A stretch of DNA of 64,000 nt. It comes from Psychroserpens jangbogonensis. Its GTDB lineage: Bacteria > Bacteroidota > Bacteroidia > Flavobacteriales > Flavobacteriaceae. Below, piece after piece: positions 8,624-16,513 of the stretch. Position numbers and translations under genes: made by a program. Numbering within the stretch: the stretch's first letter is position 1; every line of letters starts with the position of its first letter. The stretch is from positions 310,001 through 374,000 of the forward strand of contig NZ_JSWG01000006.1 of the NCBI RefSeq assembly GCF_000797465.1, in the 5' to 3' direction. The notes under the pieces are model-generated. The model was given only the letters and a program-made list of their open reading frames with translations. It made no database searches and had not been told where the DNA came from.

Positions 8624-10273
8624 TTACATGTTAAGTTTGTCTTGAACGTTTTTAAGGTTTTCTTTATATGATTTTAATGAGCTATGTTCTACTTTCTCAC
8701 CTAGAATTACTGCTTTTTTATAACAAGCAAGTGCTTTTTCATAATCTTTATATACGACATATGCTTCTCCAAGACTATCCCAAGCATTTGAAGAATTAGG
8801 AAACTTCAATGTGTTTTCTTTAAAGAATTCTAAAGCATATTCAGGATTATCAGAATATAAAAAATCATACCCAAACTGATTAAGTGTTCCTTCATCTGGA
8901 CCATAAGTTTTAAAAAAGACTGTTTTTAAACTATCGGCAATTTCTATTTTTTCTGCTTCCAAATGAATTCTCATAACACCCATCATTGTACTGTTTGATG
9001 GGTTTACTTTATAACCGCTATATTCTGAAAGTCTATTAAAGTAATCTTGTAATGAAACCATACCTCCTGCTTCAATAAACTTGGCATAAGAACTTCTATT
9101 TGGGTACCCTTTTAACTTATATTCGTTTTTTAAATTATTGGCTCGTAAATGTATTTGATGCAAAATTTCTTCGGCCTTTAAATTACTTCTATTAGACAAA
9201 TAAATAATCGTGGTTTCATCATCATAAAGTGCAATAAATGCGCTGTTACCAGCTAAAGCACCTCCATGTCCATAGAGCCTAACATTTATATTTTTTTCTA
9301 CCACATCATCCCAATTTCTCACCCAACCATAGCAATGTCCATTTTTATTTGGAGTTAACATTATTTCAGTAAATTCTTGGGAAAGTAATTTATAAGACTT
9401 TACAGCTTCACTCCAAATAAATAAATCTAGAACTGTTGAATGCATACCTCCTGCAGTATAGGCTGTAGATTGATCTCTAAATGGTGCTTCTACAGTTTTT
9501 CCGCCATGTTCTGAATTCCACCAATCCCAACCATAAACTTCTCGGTAACTATATCCTTTTGCCAATTCCTTCGAAATATATTCATTAGTTCCAAAACCTG
9601 TATTCGTTAAATTTAAAGGTTTTACAATCTTTTTATCTAATAAATCAGCAAATGAATCTCCCGAAATTTCTTCTAAAATAACACCCAATAAATCATAACC
9701 AAAACTACTATATGTAAATTCAGTTCCTGGTTTGCTAACTAAATTGGTTCTACCTATTACTTCTGCTAATTCCTTTGAGGAATAACTTGTGTTACCAAAA
9801 TCTTTCAAACTAACACCTGTAGATTGCAATCCATTATAATGTGGTAAGCCTGAAGTGTGAGATAATAGTTGATGAATAGTAATATGACTTGCTTTGTCTT
9901 TAGGTAAATACGGCAGATATTTACCTATAGTATCTTCCAGCTTCATTGCCTTTTCTTCTACTAATTGCATGATTAACATAGCCGTAAATTGTTTAGTAAC
10001 TGAACCTATACCGAATTTAGTGTCTATAGCATTTGGAGCATTCGTTAATCTATCCTTTTCTCCATAGGCTTCTTTAAAAATGACTTCTCCTTTTTTAGCA
10101 ACTAATACAGTACCACTAAATGGACTTCTGATTTTAATCTTCATCCCTGGATCTTCATAGCTCTCAATTAAATCTCCAATGGTTTTTGGCTCTGGTTTAA
10201 AAGCAATAAATGCTGCCCAAATTGTTAAGGCTAATACAATAATTAAACAAACTCTTAAAATACGTTTCTTCAT
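8624..10273 (-). CDS. Serine hydrolase, class C beta-lactamase family, with TPR tail
   Basis: A 549-residue envelope protein with one N-terminal signal or anchor helix (residues ~5-24). The beta-lactamase/transpeptidase-like domain (~55-370) shows the SxxK motif in GSVTKQF, a second motif YSS in place of the more usual YxN, and HGG as the KTG-equivalent. The last ~80 residues look like tetratricopeptide repeats (YALEFFKENTLKFPNSSNAWDS). Family members are D-Ala-D-Ala peptidases, esterases or peptide hydrolases; the substrate is open. A paralogue lies at 11255-13267 on the other side of an XRE gene. A candidate -7 box is at 10310-10317, with a perfect 17-bp palindrome further upstream. Confidence 0.88.
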   Translation of the reverse strand: MKKRILRVCLIIVLALTIWAAFIAFKPEPKTIGDLIESYEDPGMKIKIRSPFSGTVLVAKKGEVIFKEAYGEKDRLTNAPNAIDTKFGIGSVTKQFTAMLIMQLVEEKAMKLEDTIGKYLPYLPKDKASHITIHQLLSHTSGLPHYNGLQSTGVSLKDFGNTSYSSKELAEVIGRTNLVSKPGTEFTYSSFGYDLLGVILEEISGDSFADLLDKKIVKPLNLTNTGFGTNEYISKELAKGYSYREVYGWDWWNSEHGGKTVEAPFRDQSTAYTAGGMHSTVLDLFIWSEAVKSYKLLSQEFTEIMLTPNKNGHCYGWVRNWDDVVEKNINVRLYGHGGALAGNSAFIALYDDETTIIYLSNRSNLKAEEILHQIHLRANNLKNEYKLKGYPNRSSYAKFIEAGGMVSLQDYFNRLSEYSGYKVNPSNSTMMGVMRIHLEAEKIEIADSLKTVFFKTYGPDEGTLNQFGYDFLYSDNPEYALEFFKENTLKFPNSSNAWDSLGEAYVVYKDYEKALACYKKAVILGEKVEHSSLKSYKENLKNVQDKLNM

Positions 10274-10309
10274 GTTCTTAATTTATTAAATGATTTTTGA
10301 TTGAAACAA

Positions 10310-10317
10310 CAAATTTA
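10310..10317 (-). promoter_or_regulatory. -7 promoter box of serine hydrolase gene
   Basis: The minus strand reads TAAATTTG, a match to TAnnTTTG, 36 nt before the ATG at 10273. I could not see a well-spaced -33 TTG. Confidence 0.4.
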
Positions 10318-10373
10318 AAGTGAAGGATTAACTTTTGTAGTGCAAGACGTGTAGCATTCTTACTTCATTTATA

Positions 10374-10390
10374 TGTCATTTGAAATGACA
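10374..10390. promoter_or_regulatory. Perfect 17-bp palindrome, possible operator
   Basis: TGTCATTTGAAATGACA has 8-bp arms around a single base. It lies ~57 bp upstream of the -7 box of the serine hydrolase gene and between that gene and the XRE regulator's stop. ACAGCTGT, a second short palindrome, directly abuts it (10390-10397). The binding protein is unknown; the adjacent XRE protein is a candidate. Confidence 0.45.
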
Positions 10391-10447
10391 CAGCTGTACA
10401 TCAGTGATTTACAGACATAAGGTTCTGAATACAAATGAATTTAAATA

Positions 10448-11035
10448 TTAGAATAAGTTTGGAACAAATGAAAGCGAATTTTTATTTTCTTTACTAAGTT
10501 GAGAAGATGTTTTAGCTATCATAAAAATATTAAATACAACAGCCAGTAAATACACTGTGTTTGATGTATAAAGCCCTAAACCTGCTTTTCCAACAATAAG
10601 GTTTGTTACTAAAAGCGAAATTAACATACCAATAACGGTAAAAAGACTCCATAGTAATTGAAAACTTAACATCTTTCCTGCTATATTATCTTTTGGGTGG
10701 ATTTCTTTATTTGTCTTCCAAAAAATAAAGGGTATACAAAGATTAATAAATGGTATAAAAACCAATAACAATGTGAAAAGATTCATACGTTTCAATGCAG
10801 AAAAATAAGATATAGGAGTGTCCTTTTCTTCAAATTTGGATAACAATTCTGAAGCATCTAATTCTAAAGTTTCAGCCAAAATATTGATAGTAAATCCTCT
10901 AGGTTTTACAGTTCCTTTTTCTATACGTTGAATGGTGCTTAAGGAAACATTTGACTTTTCTGCCAAAGCTTCTTGCGATAACCCTAATTTCTTTCTAGAA
11001 TCTCTTACTTTACTTCCTAAACTTTCATTCTGCAT
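10448..11035 (-). CDS. XRE-family HTH regulator with C-terminal membrane domain
   Basis: A 195-residue protein. Residues ~8-65 form a Cro/CI-type helix-turn-helix (LGLSQEALAEKSNVSLSTIQRIEKG). Residues ~85-180 contain about four hydrophobic segments in a DUF4870-like arrangement (FIPFINLCIPFIFWKTNKEI and following). DNA binding by a membrane-tethered regulator is implied. It sits between two serine-hydrolase paralogues and is transcribed towards the first. Similar fusions occur in Flavobacteriaceae, but their targets are not known to me. Confidence 0.85.
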   Translation of the reverse strand: MQNESLGSKVRDSRKKLGLSQEALAEKSNVSLSTIQRIEKGTVKPRGFTINILAETLELDASELLSKFEEKDTPISYFSALKRMNLFTLLLVFIPFINLCIPFIFWKTNKEIHPKDNIAGKMLSFQLLWSLFTVIGMLISLLVTNLIVGKAGLGLYTSNTVYLLAVVFNIFMIAKTSSQLSKENKNSLSFVPNLF

Positions 11036-11141
11036 AAATTCAGTTAACCTATATTAATTCTATTCGCAATATATAATAATAAAAGAAAATTTGCGATAGT
11101 TTCAATTGGCTTAAACAAACACACACTCAATGTTTACAAAC

Positions 11142-11161
11142 TGTGAATCTTCGATTTCACA
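11142..11161. promoter_or_regulatory. Inverted repeat upstream of serine hydrolase 2
   Basis: TGTGAA and TTCACA arms, 8 nt apart, lie ~94 bp before the ATG at 11255 in the region shared with the divergent XRE gene. This may be an operator; the spacing is not that of an E. coli CRP site. Confidence 0.3.
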
Positions 11162-11254
11162 CACTTTTTACACTTTTTTGACATGCATTGCTGTTCATAT
11201 TTGATTATATCCAACTATTTTTAGCATGAATCAATTAAACATACATCATACTTT

Positions 11255-13267
11255 ATGCTAAAATCAAAAAGAAGTTCGTCAGTTGTTATAAATATTATTG
11301 TAGCCTTTTTATCAATCTTTATGTTGTCCTGTGGGCAAAATAATAACACTGATAATACCTCTAAAGACAAAAGTAGCAAAATTGACGAAATTGTTAGTCT
11401 TTATGCAGATTATGGAATGTTTAATGGTTCCGTTCTGGTAGTCGACAAAGGTGAAGTTATTTACAAGAACGGATTAGGATTAGCTAATATGGAATGGGAT
11501 ATTTCAAATACTGTAGATACCAAATATCGCCTTGCCTCTGTCACCAAACCATTTACAGCCATTATGATTATGCAAATGGTCGCAGACAACACATTAGATT
11601 TACAAGAACCTATTTCAACTTATTTACCTGACTATCCTAAAGAAAATGGTGATCAAATTACCATTCATCATCTCTTAACTCACACCTCTGGAACTGTTCG
11701 AGATTATGATTCGGATAAAAAAATCAATCAATTTCCAGACAGAGCACAACTAAAACAATTGGTAAGTGAATTTTCAGGTCTTCCGCTAGAATTTAAACCA
11801 GGTAAAAAATTTTCGTATAGCAATTCGGGTTTTATGGTATTAGCCCATATTATAGAAACAGTTTCTGGGAAAAATTATGAAACGATGTTGCAAGAAAATA
11901 TTTTAGATGTTGTTGGAATGAAAAACACTGGTACAGACAAACACAGACCAATTATTAAGAATAGAGCAAAAGGCTATTTTAAAAGCTTTGGAAGCTATTA
12001 TAATTGCAATTATGTAGATATGTCTACAATTCCTGGAGTTGGAAATATTTACTCAACGGTTGGAGATTTATTCCTTTTGGATCAGGCTTTGTATGATGAC
12101 ACTCTCTTACCAAAAAAACATCTCGATGTTATGCTTACCAAACATGTTGAAGATCCCAGTTATGGAGGTTTTCATGGCTATGGCTGGGAATTTATAAATA
12201 AGCCTATTGGTAATACTTCAGAAACCATTGAAACTATTGGTCATAGCGGTTCTATTGATGGTTTTCGTGCATTGTTTACTAGAATTCCATCAAGTAATTC
12301 TTCGATTATGCTCTTAAATAATACAAGTCATGCCTTCCTTACTTCTATGACTACTGCTATTACAGGAATATTATATGACAAACCTTATGATTTGCCTTTA
12401 ATTCCTCTAGCACAATTTATGATTGAAACAATTGAAAATGAAGGTATTGATAAAGGCATTCAGTTTTATAAAGAACATAAAGACTCGCCAGATTATTATA
12501 TAAGTGAGCAAGAACTCAATGTTGCTGGATACAAATTCTTACATGCTGAAAATGCCAAAGATGCAGCAGAAGTTTTTAAACTAAGTACAGAAGTCTTTCC
12601 AGATAGAGATAATCCTTACGATAGTTATGCCGAAGCACTCAGAGCTTTAGGGAAAAACGAGGAAGCTATTGAAAACTATAAAAAATCAATAGACCTCAAC
12701 CCGAAGAATAATAATGCTAAAGAAATGCTTAAAGAATTGGAAGTTGATTATTTAATAGATTTATTAAAAGTAGATGATACTTGGGTGAAAGAGATTATTA
12801 CATTCCCAATTGGTTGGGCTCCAAAAATGACTGTCAATGGATTTGAAGAGTTACGATTTGCTCCAGAATGGTCCAACGCAAAGCATGAGGATTTTTGGTC
12901 ACTGGTTATGGCTTGGAAGCTAATTACTCCTACTGAAATTACTATGGACGAATTACAAATTAATCTAGAAAGTTATTATGATGGATTGATGACACCTAAC
13001 CATTGGTCTAAAGAGTTTCCAAAACCAAGTTTAGAGTTATTTGATACTATTAAAACTGAAACTAGTACAGAGTTTAAAGGTAGAATGACAATTTTTGATG
13101 GCTTTCATACAGGTGAAATTATCACCTTAAATATTTTGGGTCGACAGCAACTTTGTAAAAGCACTGGGAAATCAATCATAGTATTTAAGTTTTCACCAAA
13201 AGCATATACCGAACCTATTTGGAAACATCTAAATAATATTAACCTAAAAGACGATAGTTGCAGGTAG
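11255..13267 (+). CDS. Serine hydrolase lipoprotein, class C beta-lactamase family, with TPR and C-terminal domain
   Basis: A 670-residue protein with a lipoprotein signal (hydrophobic stretch then LSCGQ, Cys ~26), so it is probably membrane-anchored. The catalytic domain carries SVTK (SxxK), YSN (YxN) and HSG motifs in the correct order, so all three active-site elements are intact. TPR-like repeats follow at ~430-500. A ~160-residue tail without an obvious name follows them; the tail is absent from the paralogue at 8624-10273. Family members hydrolyse D-amino-acid peptides or esters. The gene is divergent from the XRE membrane regulator and ends at a bidirectional terminator. Confidence 0.88.
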   Translation: MLKSKRSSSVVINIIVAFLSIFMLSCGQNNNTDNTSKDKSSKIDEIVSLYADYGMFNGSVLVVDKGEVIYKNGLGLANMEWDISNTVDTKYRLASVTKPFTAIMIMQMVADNTLDLQEPISTYLPDYPKENGDQITIHHLLTHTSGTVRDYDSDKKINQFPDRAQLKQLVSEFSGLPLEFKPGKKFSYSNSGFMVLAHIIETVSGKNYETMLQENILDVVGMKNTGTDKHRPIIKNRAKGYFKSFGSYYNCNYVDMSTIPGVGNIYSTVGDLFLLDQALYDDTLLPKKHLDVMLTKHVEDPSYGGFHGYGWEFINKPIGNTSETIETIGHSGSIDGFRALFTRIPSSNSSIMLLNNTSHAFLTSMTTAITGILYDKPYDLPLIPLAQFMIETIENEGIDKGIQFYKEHKDSPDYYISEQELNVAGYKFLHAENAKDAAEVFKLSTEVFPDRDNPYDSYAEALRALGKNEEAIENYKKSIDLNPKNNNAKEMLKELEVDYLIDLLKVDDTWVKEIITFPIGWAPKMTVNGFEELRFAPEWSNAKHEDFWSLVMAWKLITPTEITMDELQINLESYYDGLMTPNHWSKEFPKPSLELFDTIKTETSTEFKGRMTIFDGFHTGEIITLNILGRQQLCKSTGKSIIVFKFSPKAYTEPIWKHLNNINLKDDSCR

Positions 13268-13310
13268 TTCACTACATTTTAAATTCTGCTAAATACAGCG
13301 CATAAAAAAA

Positions 13311-13330
13311 GCCCATCAAAATTGATGGGC
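13311..13330. terminator. Bidirectional intrinsic terminator
   Basis: GCCCATCA/TGATGGGC arms around AAAT are flanked by seven A on the left and five T on the right. The hairpin serves both the converging serine hydrolase (+) and cold-shock gene (-). The same 20-bp hairpin occurs after the second cold-shock gene (23252-23271). Confidence 0.9.
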
Positions 13331-13356
13331 TTTTTATTAAACTTGAAGTATATGTA

Positions 13357-13548
13357 TTAGATAACTTTTACGTTTACTGCGTTTAATCCTTTGTTTCCTT
13401 CTTGAAGATCAAATTCAACTTGGTCGCCTTCGCGAATTTCGTCTACTAATCCTGAAATGTGTACAAAGTGATCTTTGTCTACGCCTTCTTCAGTGATGAA
13501 ACCAAATCCTTTGGCATCATTGAAAAATTTTACTGTTCCTTTACTCAT
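13357..13548 (-). CDS. Cold-shock domain protein, CspA family (copy 1)
   Basis: A 63-residue single OB-fold cold-shock domain with RNP1 KGFGFI and RNP2 HFVHI motifs, acting as an RNA/ssDNA chaperone in the cytoplasm. It differs from the copy at 23297-23488 by only two residues (V35/I and Q43/S). The gene lies downstream of two DEAD-box helicase genes on the same strand, but has its own promoter (TTG at 13612-13614, 19-nt spacer, CATCTTTG). The stretch TGGCAnCATCTTTG is shared with the other copy's upstream region. Confidence 0.97.
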   Translation of the reverse strand: MSKGTVKFFNDAKGFGFITEEGVDKDHFVHISGLVDEIREGDQVEFDLQEGNKGLNAVNVKVI

Positions 13549-13584
13549 TGTAATGTAATTTAATTTATAATACTAATTGAATCG

Positions 13585-13614
13585 CAAAGATGGTGCCATT
13601 TTTTTAACAAACAA
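13585..13614 (-). promoter_or_regulatory. Promoter of cold-shock gene 1
   Basis: On the minus strand, TTG (13614-13612), a 19-nt spacer and CATCTTTG (13592-13585) give a one-mismatch -7 box with ideal spacing, 36 nt before the ATG. The second csp gene has the same GGCA-CATCTTTG context. Confidence 0.5.
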
Positions 13615-13709
13615 TGCATTAATTCACTTTTTTTCAATTTATTATAAATCAGACCTTTAGGTATTTCGCTGTGATTCCTTACAGAATGGTACATTGGTGT
13701 GAATTCGTA

Positions 13710-15023
13710 TTAGATAATAGTAACCCTAACTTTTTTCTTTTTTAGTCGTGTATTATTGAGTTTTGCTACCAAATTGTCTGCAATACTGACAGGAACTGCT
13801 ACAAATGCACAATCTTGTTTTAATTCTATAACACCCAACTGGTCTTTATTAATACCTCCTTGCTTAAAAAATAATCCAGCAATATCTCCTTTTGAAATTT
13901 TATCCTTTCGACCACCAGAAATGAATAAGGTTGTCCAAAACTGCGGATTACGGTTTCCACCTTTAGAAAGCATCTGAACTTTCGGTTTTCCTACAAATTC
14001 AGGAAATTCCTCTTGAGCTCCTTTTATTAAATAAGCAGTACCTTTTGAATCTACTCTTGCAGTTCTTCCATTTCTATGCGTGTACTCTTGCAAAGCAGAT
14101 GGAATCTCGTAATGTATAATATATTTCATCTCAGGAATATCTATGCCTCTGGATGCTAAATCACTTGCGATAAGAATAGATACACTTCCATTTCGTAGTT
14201 TGATCAAAGCACGTTCTCGATCTCTTTGCTCCATACCAGCATAAAAACAAGTATGTGCCATTCCCTTTTTGTCCAAGAAGCGACTTAAATCTTCAATGCG
14301 TTCTTTTTGATTGCAAAAAATAATTCCGGGATCATTTCCCAAATGGTTTAATAAATCTATAACAGTATTATGCTTGTTTTTAGAAGGAGACAAAACCGTT
14401 TTTACCGTAAGTTGGCTGCTTGGTCTTTCTTTTAAAAAATTTAAGGTTTCAGCAATTCCCATTTTAAAATAACTTGGAATCTCAGTTCCATACGTTGCAG
14501 ATGTCAAAATGCGTTTTGAAAGGTTAGCTAAGTAACCCATTATTGTTTTCATTTCGCCTCCTGCTCCAACTTCAATTGAAACATCAAACTCATCAATAAC
14601 CAAAGTTTTGATGAATTTTGTAGTAAAACGACCTTGCTCTAAATGATCAGCTAATCGTCCAGGTGTACCAATTAAAATAGCAGGTGTATGTTTAAGATCT
14701 ATTTTATCTTTCGATATTGCTCTACCTCCATAAATAGCATTGGCTTTATACCCAGAACCCATATTTCTAATTACCGTTTCAATTTGAATAGCTAATTCTC
14801 TTGAAGGCACTATAATTACAGCTTGTACTTCTGTACACTTTGGATCTAATACATCTAATAATGGTAGCAAAAAAGCCACAGTTTTACCAGTTCCTGTAGG
14901 AGATAACAGAATGGTATTTGTATTGTCTTTAATAACAGCCAAAGCTTGCTCTTGCATCGGATTTAAAGCATAAATATTTAATTTCTCAAGAATTTCTTGT
15001 TGTGCTTTGATATTATTTGCCAT
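13710..15023 (-). CDS. DEAD-box RNA helicase with DbpA-type RNA-binding tail
   Basis: A 437-residue ATP-dependent RNA helicase. Motifs seen are the Q-motif region NPMQEQAL, motif I SPTGTGKT, motif II DEFD (a variant of DEAD), motif III SAT and motif VI HRNGRTAR. The C-terminal ~75 residues (SKGDIAGLFFKQGGINKDQL to the end) match the DbpA RNA-binding domain, which in characterised members targets 23S rRNA during large-subunit assembly. The gene follows a second DEAD-box helicase gene with a 5-nt gap, and a cold-shock gene lies downstream. A role in ribosome assembly or cold adaptation is inferred. The DEFD variant is noteworthy but should retain the metal-binding Asp-Glu. Confidence 0.92.
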   Translation of the reverse strand: MANNIKAQQEILEKLNIYALNPMQEQALAVIKDNTNTILLSPTGTGKTVAFLLPLLDVLDPKCTEVQAVIIVPSRELAIQIETVIRNMGSGYKANAIYGGRAISKDKIDLKHTPAILIGTPGRLADHLEQGRFTTKFIKTLVIDEFDVSIEVGAGGEMKTIMGYLANLSKRILTSATYGTEIPSYFKMGIAETLNFLKERPSSQLTVKTVLSPSKNKHNTVIDLLNHLGNDPGIIFCNQKERIEDLSRFLDKKGMAHTCFYAGMEQRDRERALIKLRNGSVSILIASDLASRGIDIPEMKYIIHYEIPSALQEYTHRNGRTARVDSKGTAYLIKGAQEEFPEFVGKPKVQMLSKGGNRNPQFWTTLFISGGRKDKISKGDIAGLFFKQGGINKDQLGVIELKQDCAFVAVPVSIADNLVAKLNNTRLKKKKVRVTII

Positions 15024-15028
15024 AATAA

Positions 15029-16369
15029 TTAGTTCTTTTTAGTAGTCTTGGATTTATCCGCTTTTGAAGTGGAAGTAGATGTTTGAGCCAAATAATTGGC
15101 TAATAATTTATCGACTAATTCTTCTTTCGTTAAATGATGGAATATTGTTTTTATTTCAGCTTTTAAATCTTCTGAAACGTCACGATTCGGTTTCGCCTTA
15201 AATATTTTTTTTGCCCATAATAAGGTTTTATTGTCTTCTATACTTTGAGTATCTGCTTTTTTGAATTCATTAAAAACAATACCTAATTCGTCTTCAAAAT
15301 CTGCAATATCAACAACTTCTTCTTGCTGTAATATTGTTAAAGCTAGTCCTTTTGCTCCTGCTCTAGCAGTTCGTCCGCTTCTATGCACATACGCATCATA
15401 AGTATCTGGCAAATGATAATTTACTACATAAGCAATCTCTTTAATATCAAGACCTCTAGCCGCTAAATCTGTAGCAACTAATATATCTAAATGACTTTCT
15501 CTAAATTGACCCATTATACGATCTCGAATGCCTTGTGATAAACTACCATGAATAGCACCTGATGAAAATTTATTGATGGCTAAGTTCTTTGCTAGTTTAT
15601 TAACCGCAGCTTTAGTCTTACAAAAAATAATACCGCGTTGTCCAGGCTTAGAGTTTAAGAAATGCAATAGCACATCAAGTTTCTCTATAGGTTCAACAAC
15701 AACATATTGATGATCTATACCTTGATGTCCAATAGTAGCCATGTCTGCTTCTATATGAACAACATTCTTGGACATGTAATTTTGAACCAATTGCTTAATC
15801 GTTCCAGGCATTGTAGCTGTAAACAATAATGTTCTTCTAGATTTCGGAATGTCTTTAATAATACTATCTAATCCTTCTTTTAGAGCGCTTACCATTTCAT
15901 CTGCTTCATCTAAAATAAAATAAGAGATGTTTGAAATATTTACAGCCTGACGTTTTACTAAATCGGCTAAACGACCAGGAGTAGCAACCACAATATGCGT
16001 TGTTTCGTTTAAACGTTCCATTTGAGGTTTAATAGGAATCCCTCCACAAACCGAAGCAATAGATATTGAAGGCAAATGCGCAGAAAACGAAACTAAATTG
16101 GCATAAATTTGCTGCCCAAGTTCTCTTGTAGGTGCTAAGATTACTGCCTGTATTTCGGTGTTATCTAAATCTATTAATTGTAATAATGGAAGACCAAATG
16201 CTGCAGTTTTCCCAGTTCCAGTCTTTGCCAAAGCCACCACATCTTCTTTTTGATGCAATACCACTGGAATTGTCTTCTCTTGAATATCTGTAGGAACAGA
16301 AATTTGTAAATCAGCTAAGCCTTTTTGCAGCTGTTCATTAATTCCTAAATCGGAAAAACGCTTTGACAT
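15029..16369 (-). CDS. DEAD-box RNA helicase
   Basis: An RNA helicase of 446 residues from the start I prefer (MSKRFSDLGI). An upstream in-frame ATG at 16402 exists, but it lies before a TACCTTTG -7 box (16385-16392) and so is unlikely to be used. Motifs are AKTGTGKTAAF, DEAD in LDEADEM, TAT in place of SAT, and HRSGRTARAG. Beyond the two RecA-like domains is a short basic tail ending in Thr/Ser/Lys. It heads a two-helicase operon with the DbpA-like gene 5 nt downstream. It probably unwinds structured mRNA or rRNA. Confidence 0.93.
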   Translation of the reverse strand: MSKRFSDLGINEQLQKGLADLQISVPTDIQEKTIPVVLHQKEDVVALAKTGTGKTAAFGLPLLQLIDLDNTEIQAVILAPTRELGQQIYANLVSFSAHLPSISIASVCGGIPIKPQMERLNETTHIVVATPGRLADLVKRQAVNISNISYFILDEADEMVSALKEGLDSIIKDIPKSRRTLLFTATMPGTIKQLVQNYMSKNVVHIEADMATIGHQGIDHQYVVVEPIEKLDVLLHFLNSKPGQRGIIFCKTKAAVNKLAKNLAINKFSSGAIHGSLSQGIRDRIMGQFRESHLDILVATDLAARGLDIKEIAYVVNYHLPDTYDAYVHRSGRTARAGAKGLALTILQQEEVVDIADFEDELGIVFNEFKKADTQSIEDNKTLLWAKKIFKAKPNRDVSEDLKAEIKTIFHHLTKEELVDKLLANYLAQTSTSTSKADKSKTTKKN

Positions 16370-16384
16370 AAAAAATAATTTTCG

Positions 16385-16392
16385 CAAAGGTA
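16385..16392 (-). promoter_or_regulatory. -7 promoter box of helicase operon
   Basis: The minus strand reads TACCTTTG, 15 nt before the ATG at 16369. This box decides against the longer ORF start at 16402. Confidence 0.55.
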
Positions 16393-16457
16393 AGAATACC
16401 ATTCTTGGTAACAGGACAAATAGATGCTTGTGAATCTAAAATGTGTTATAAAAAAAA

Positions 16458-16480
16458 CTGCCGCTAAAAAATAGCGACAG
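16458..16480 (-). terminator. Intrinsic terminator after T9SS beta-helix gene
   Basis: On the minus strand CTGTCGCTA and TAGCGGCAG form a 9-bp stem (one G-T pair) followed by a run of T. It lies 34 nt after the stop of the 16514-20809 gene. Confidence 0.85.
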
Positions 16481-16513
16481 TTTTCATTTCCAATTATTTA
16501 ATCTAAGCTTTTA

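Noticed and set aside
11142-11161. Inverted repeat as a CRP site
   Set aside because: The half-sites TGTGA/TCACA are separated by 10 nt rather than the 6 nt of the E. coli CRP consensus.
16370-16402. Upstream in-frame ATG of the first DEAD-box helicase
   Set aside because: It lies upstream of the TACCTTTG -7 box at 16385-16392; the ATG at 16369 gives a typical MSKRFSDLG start.
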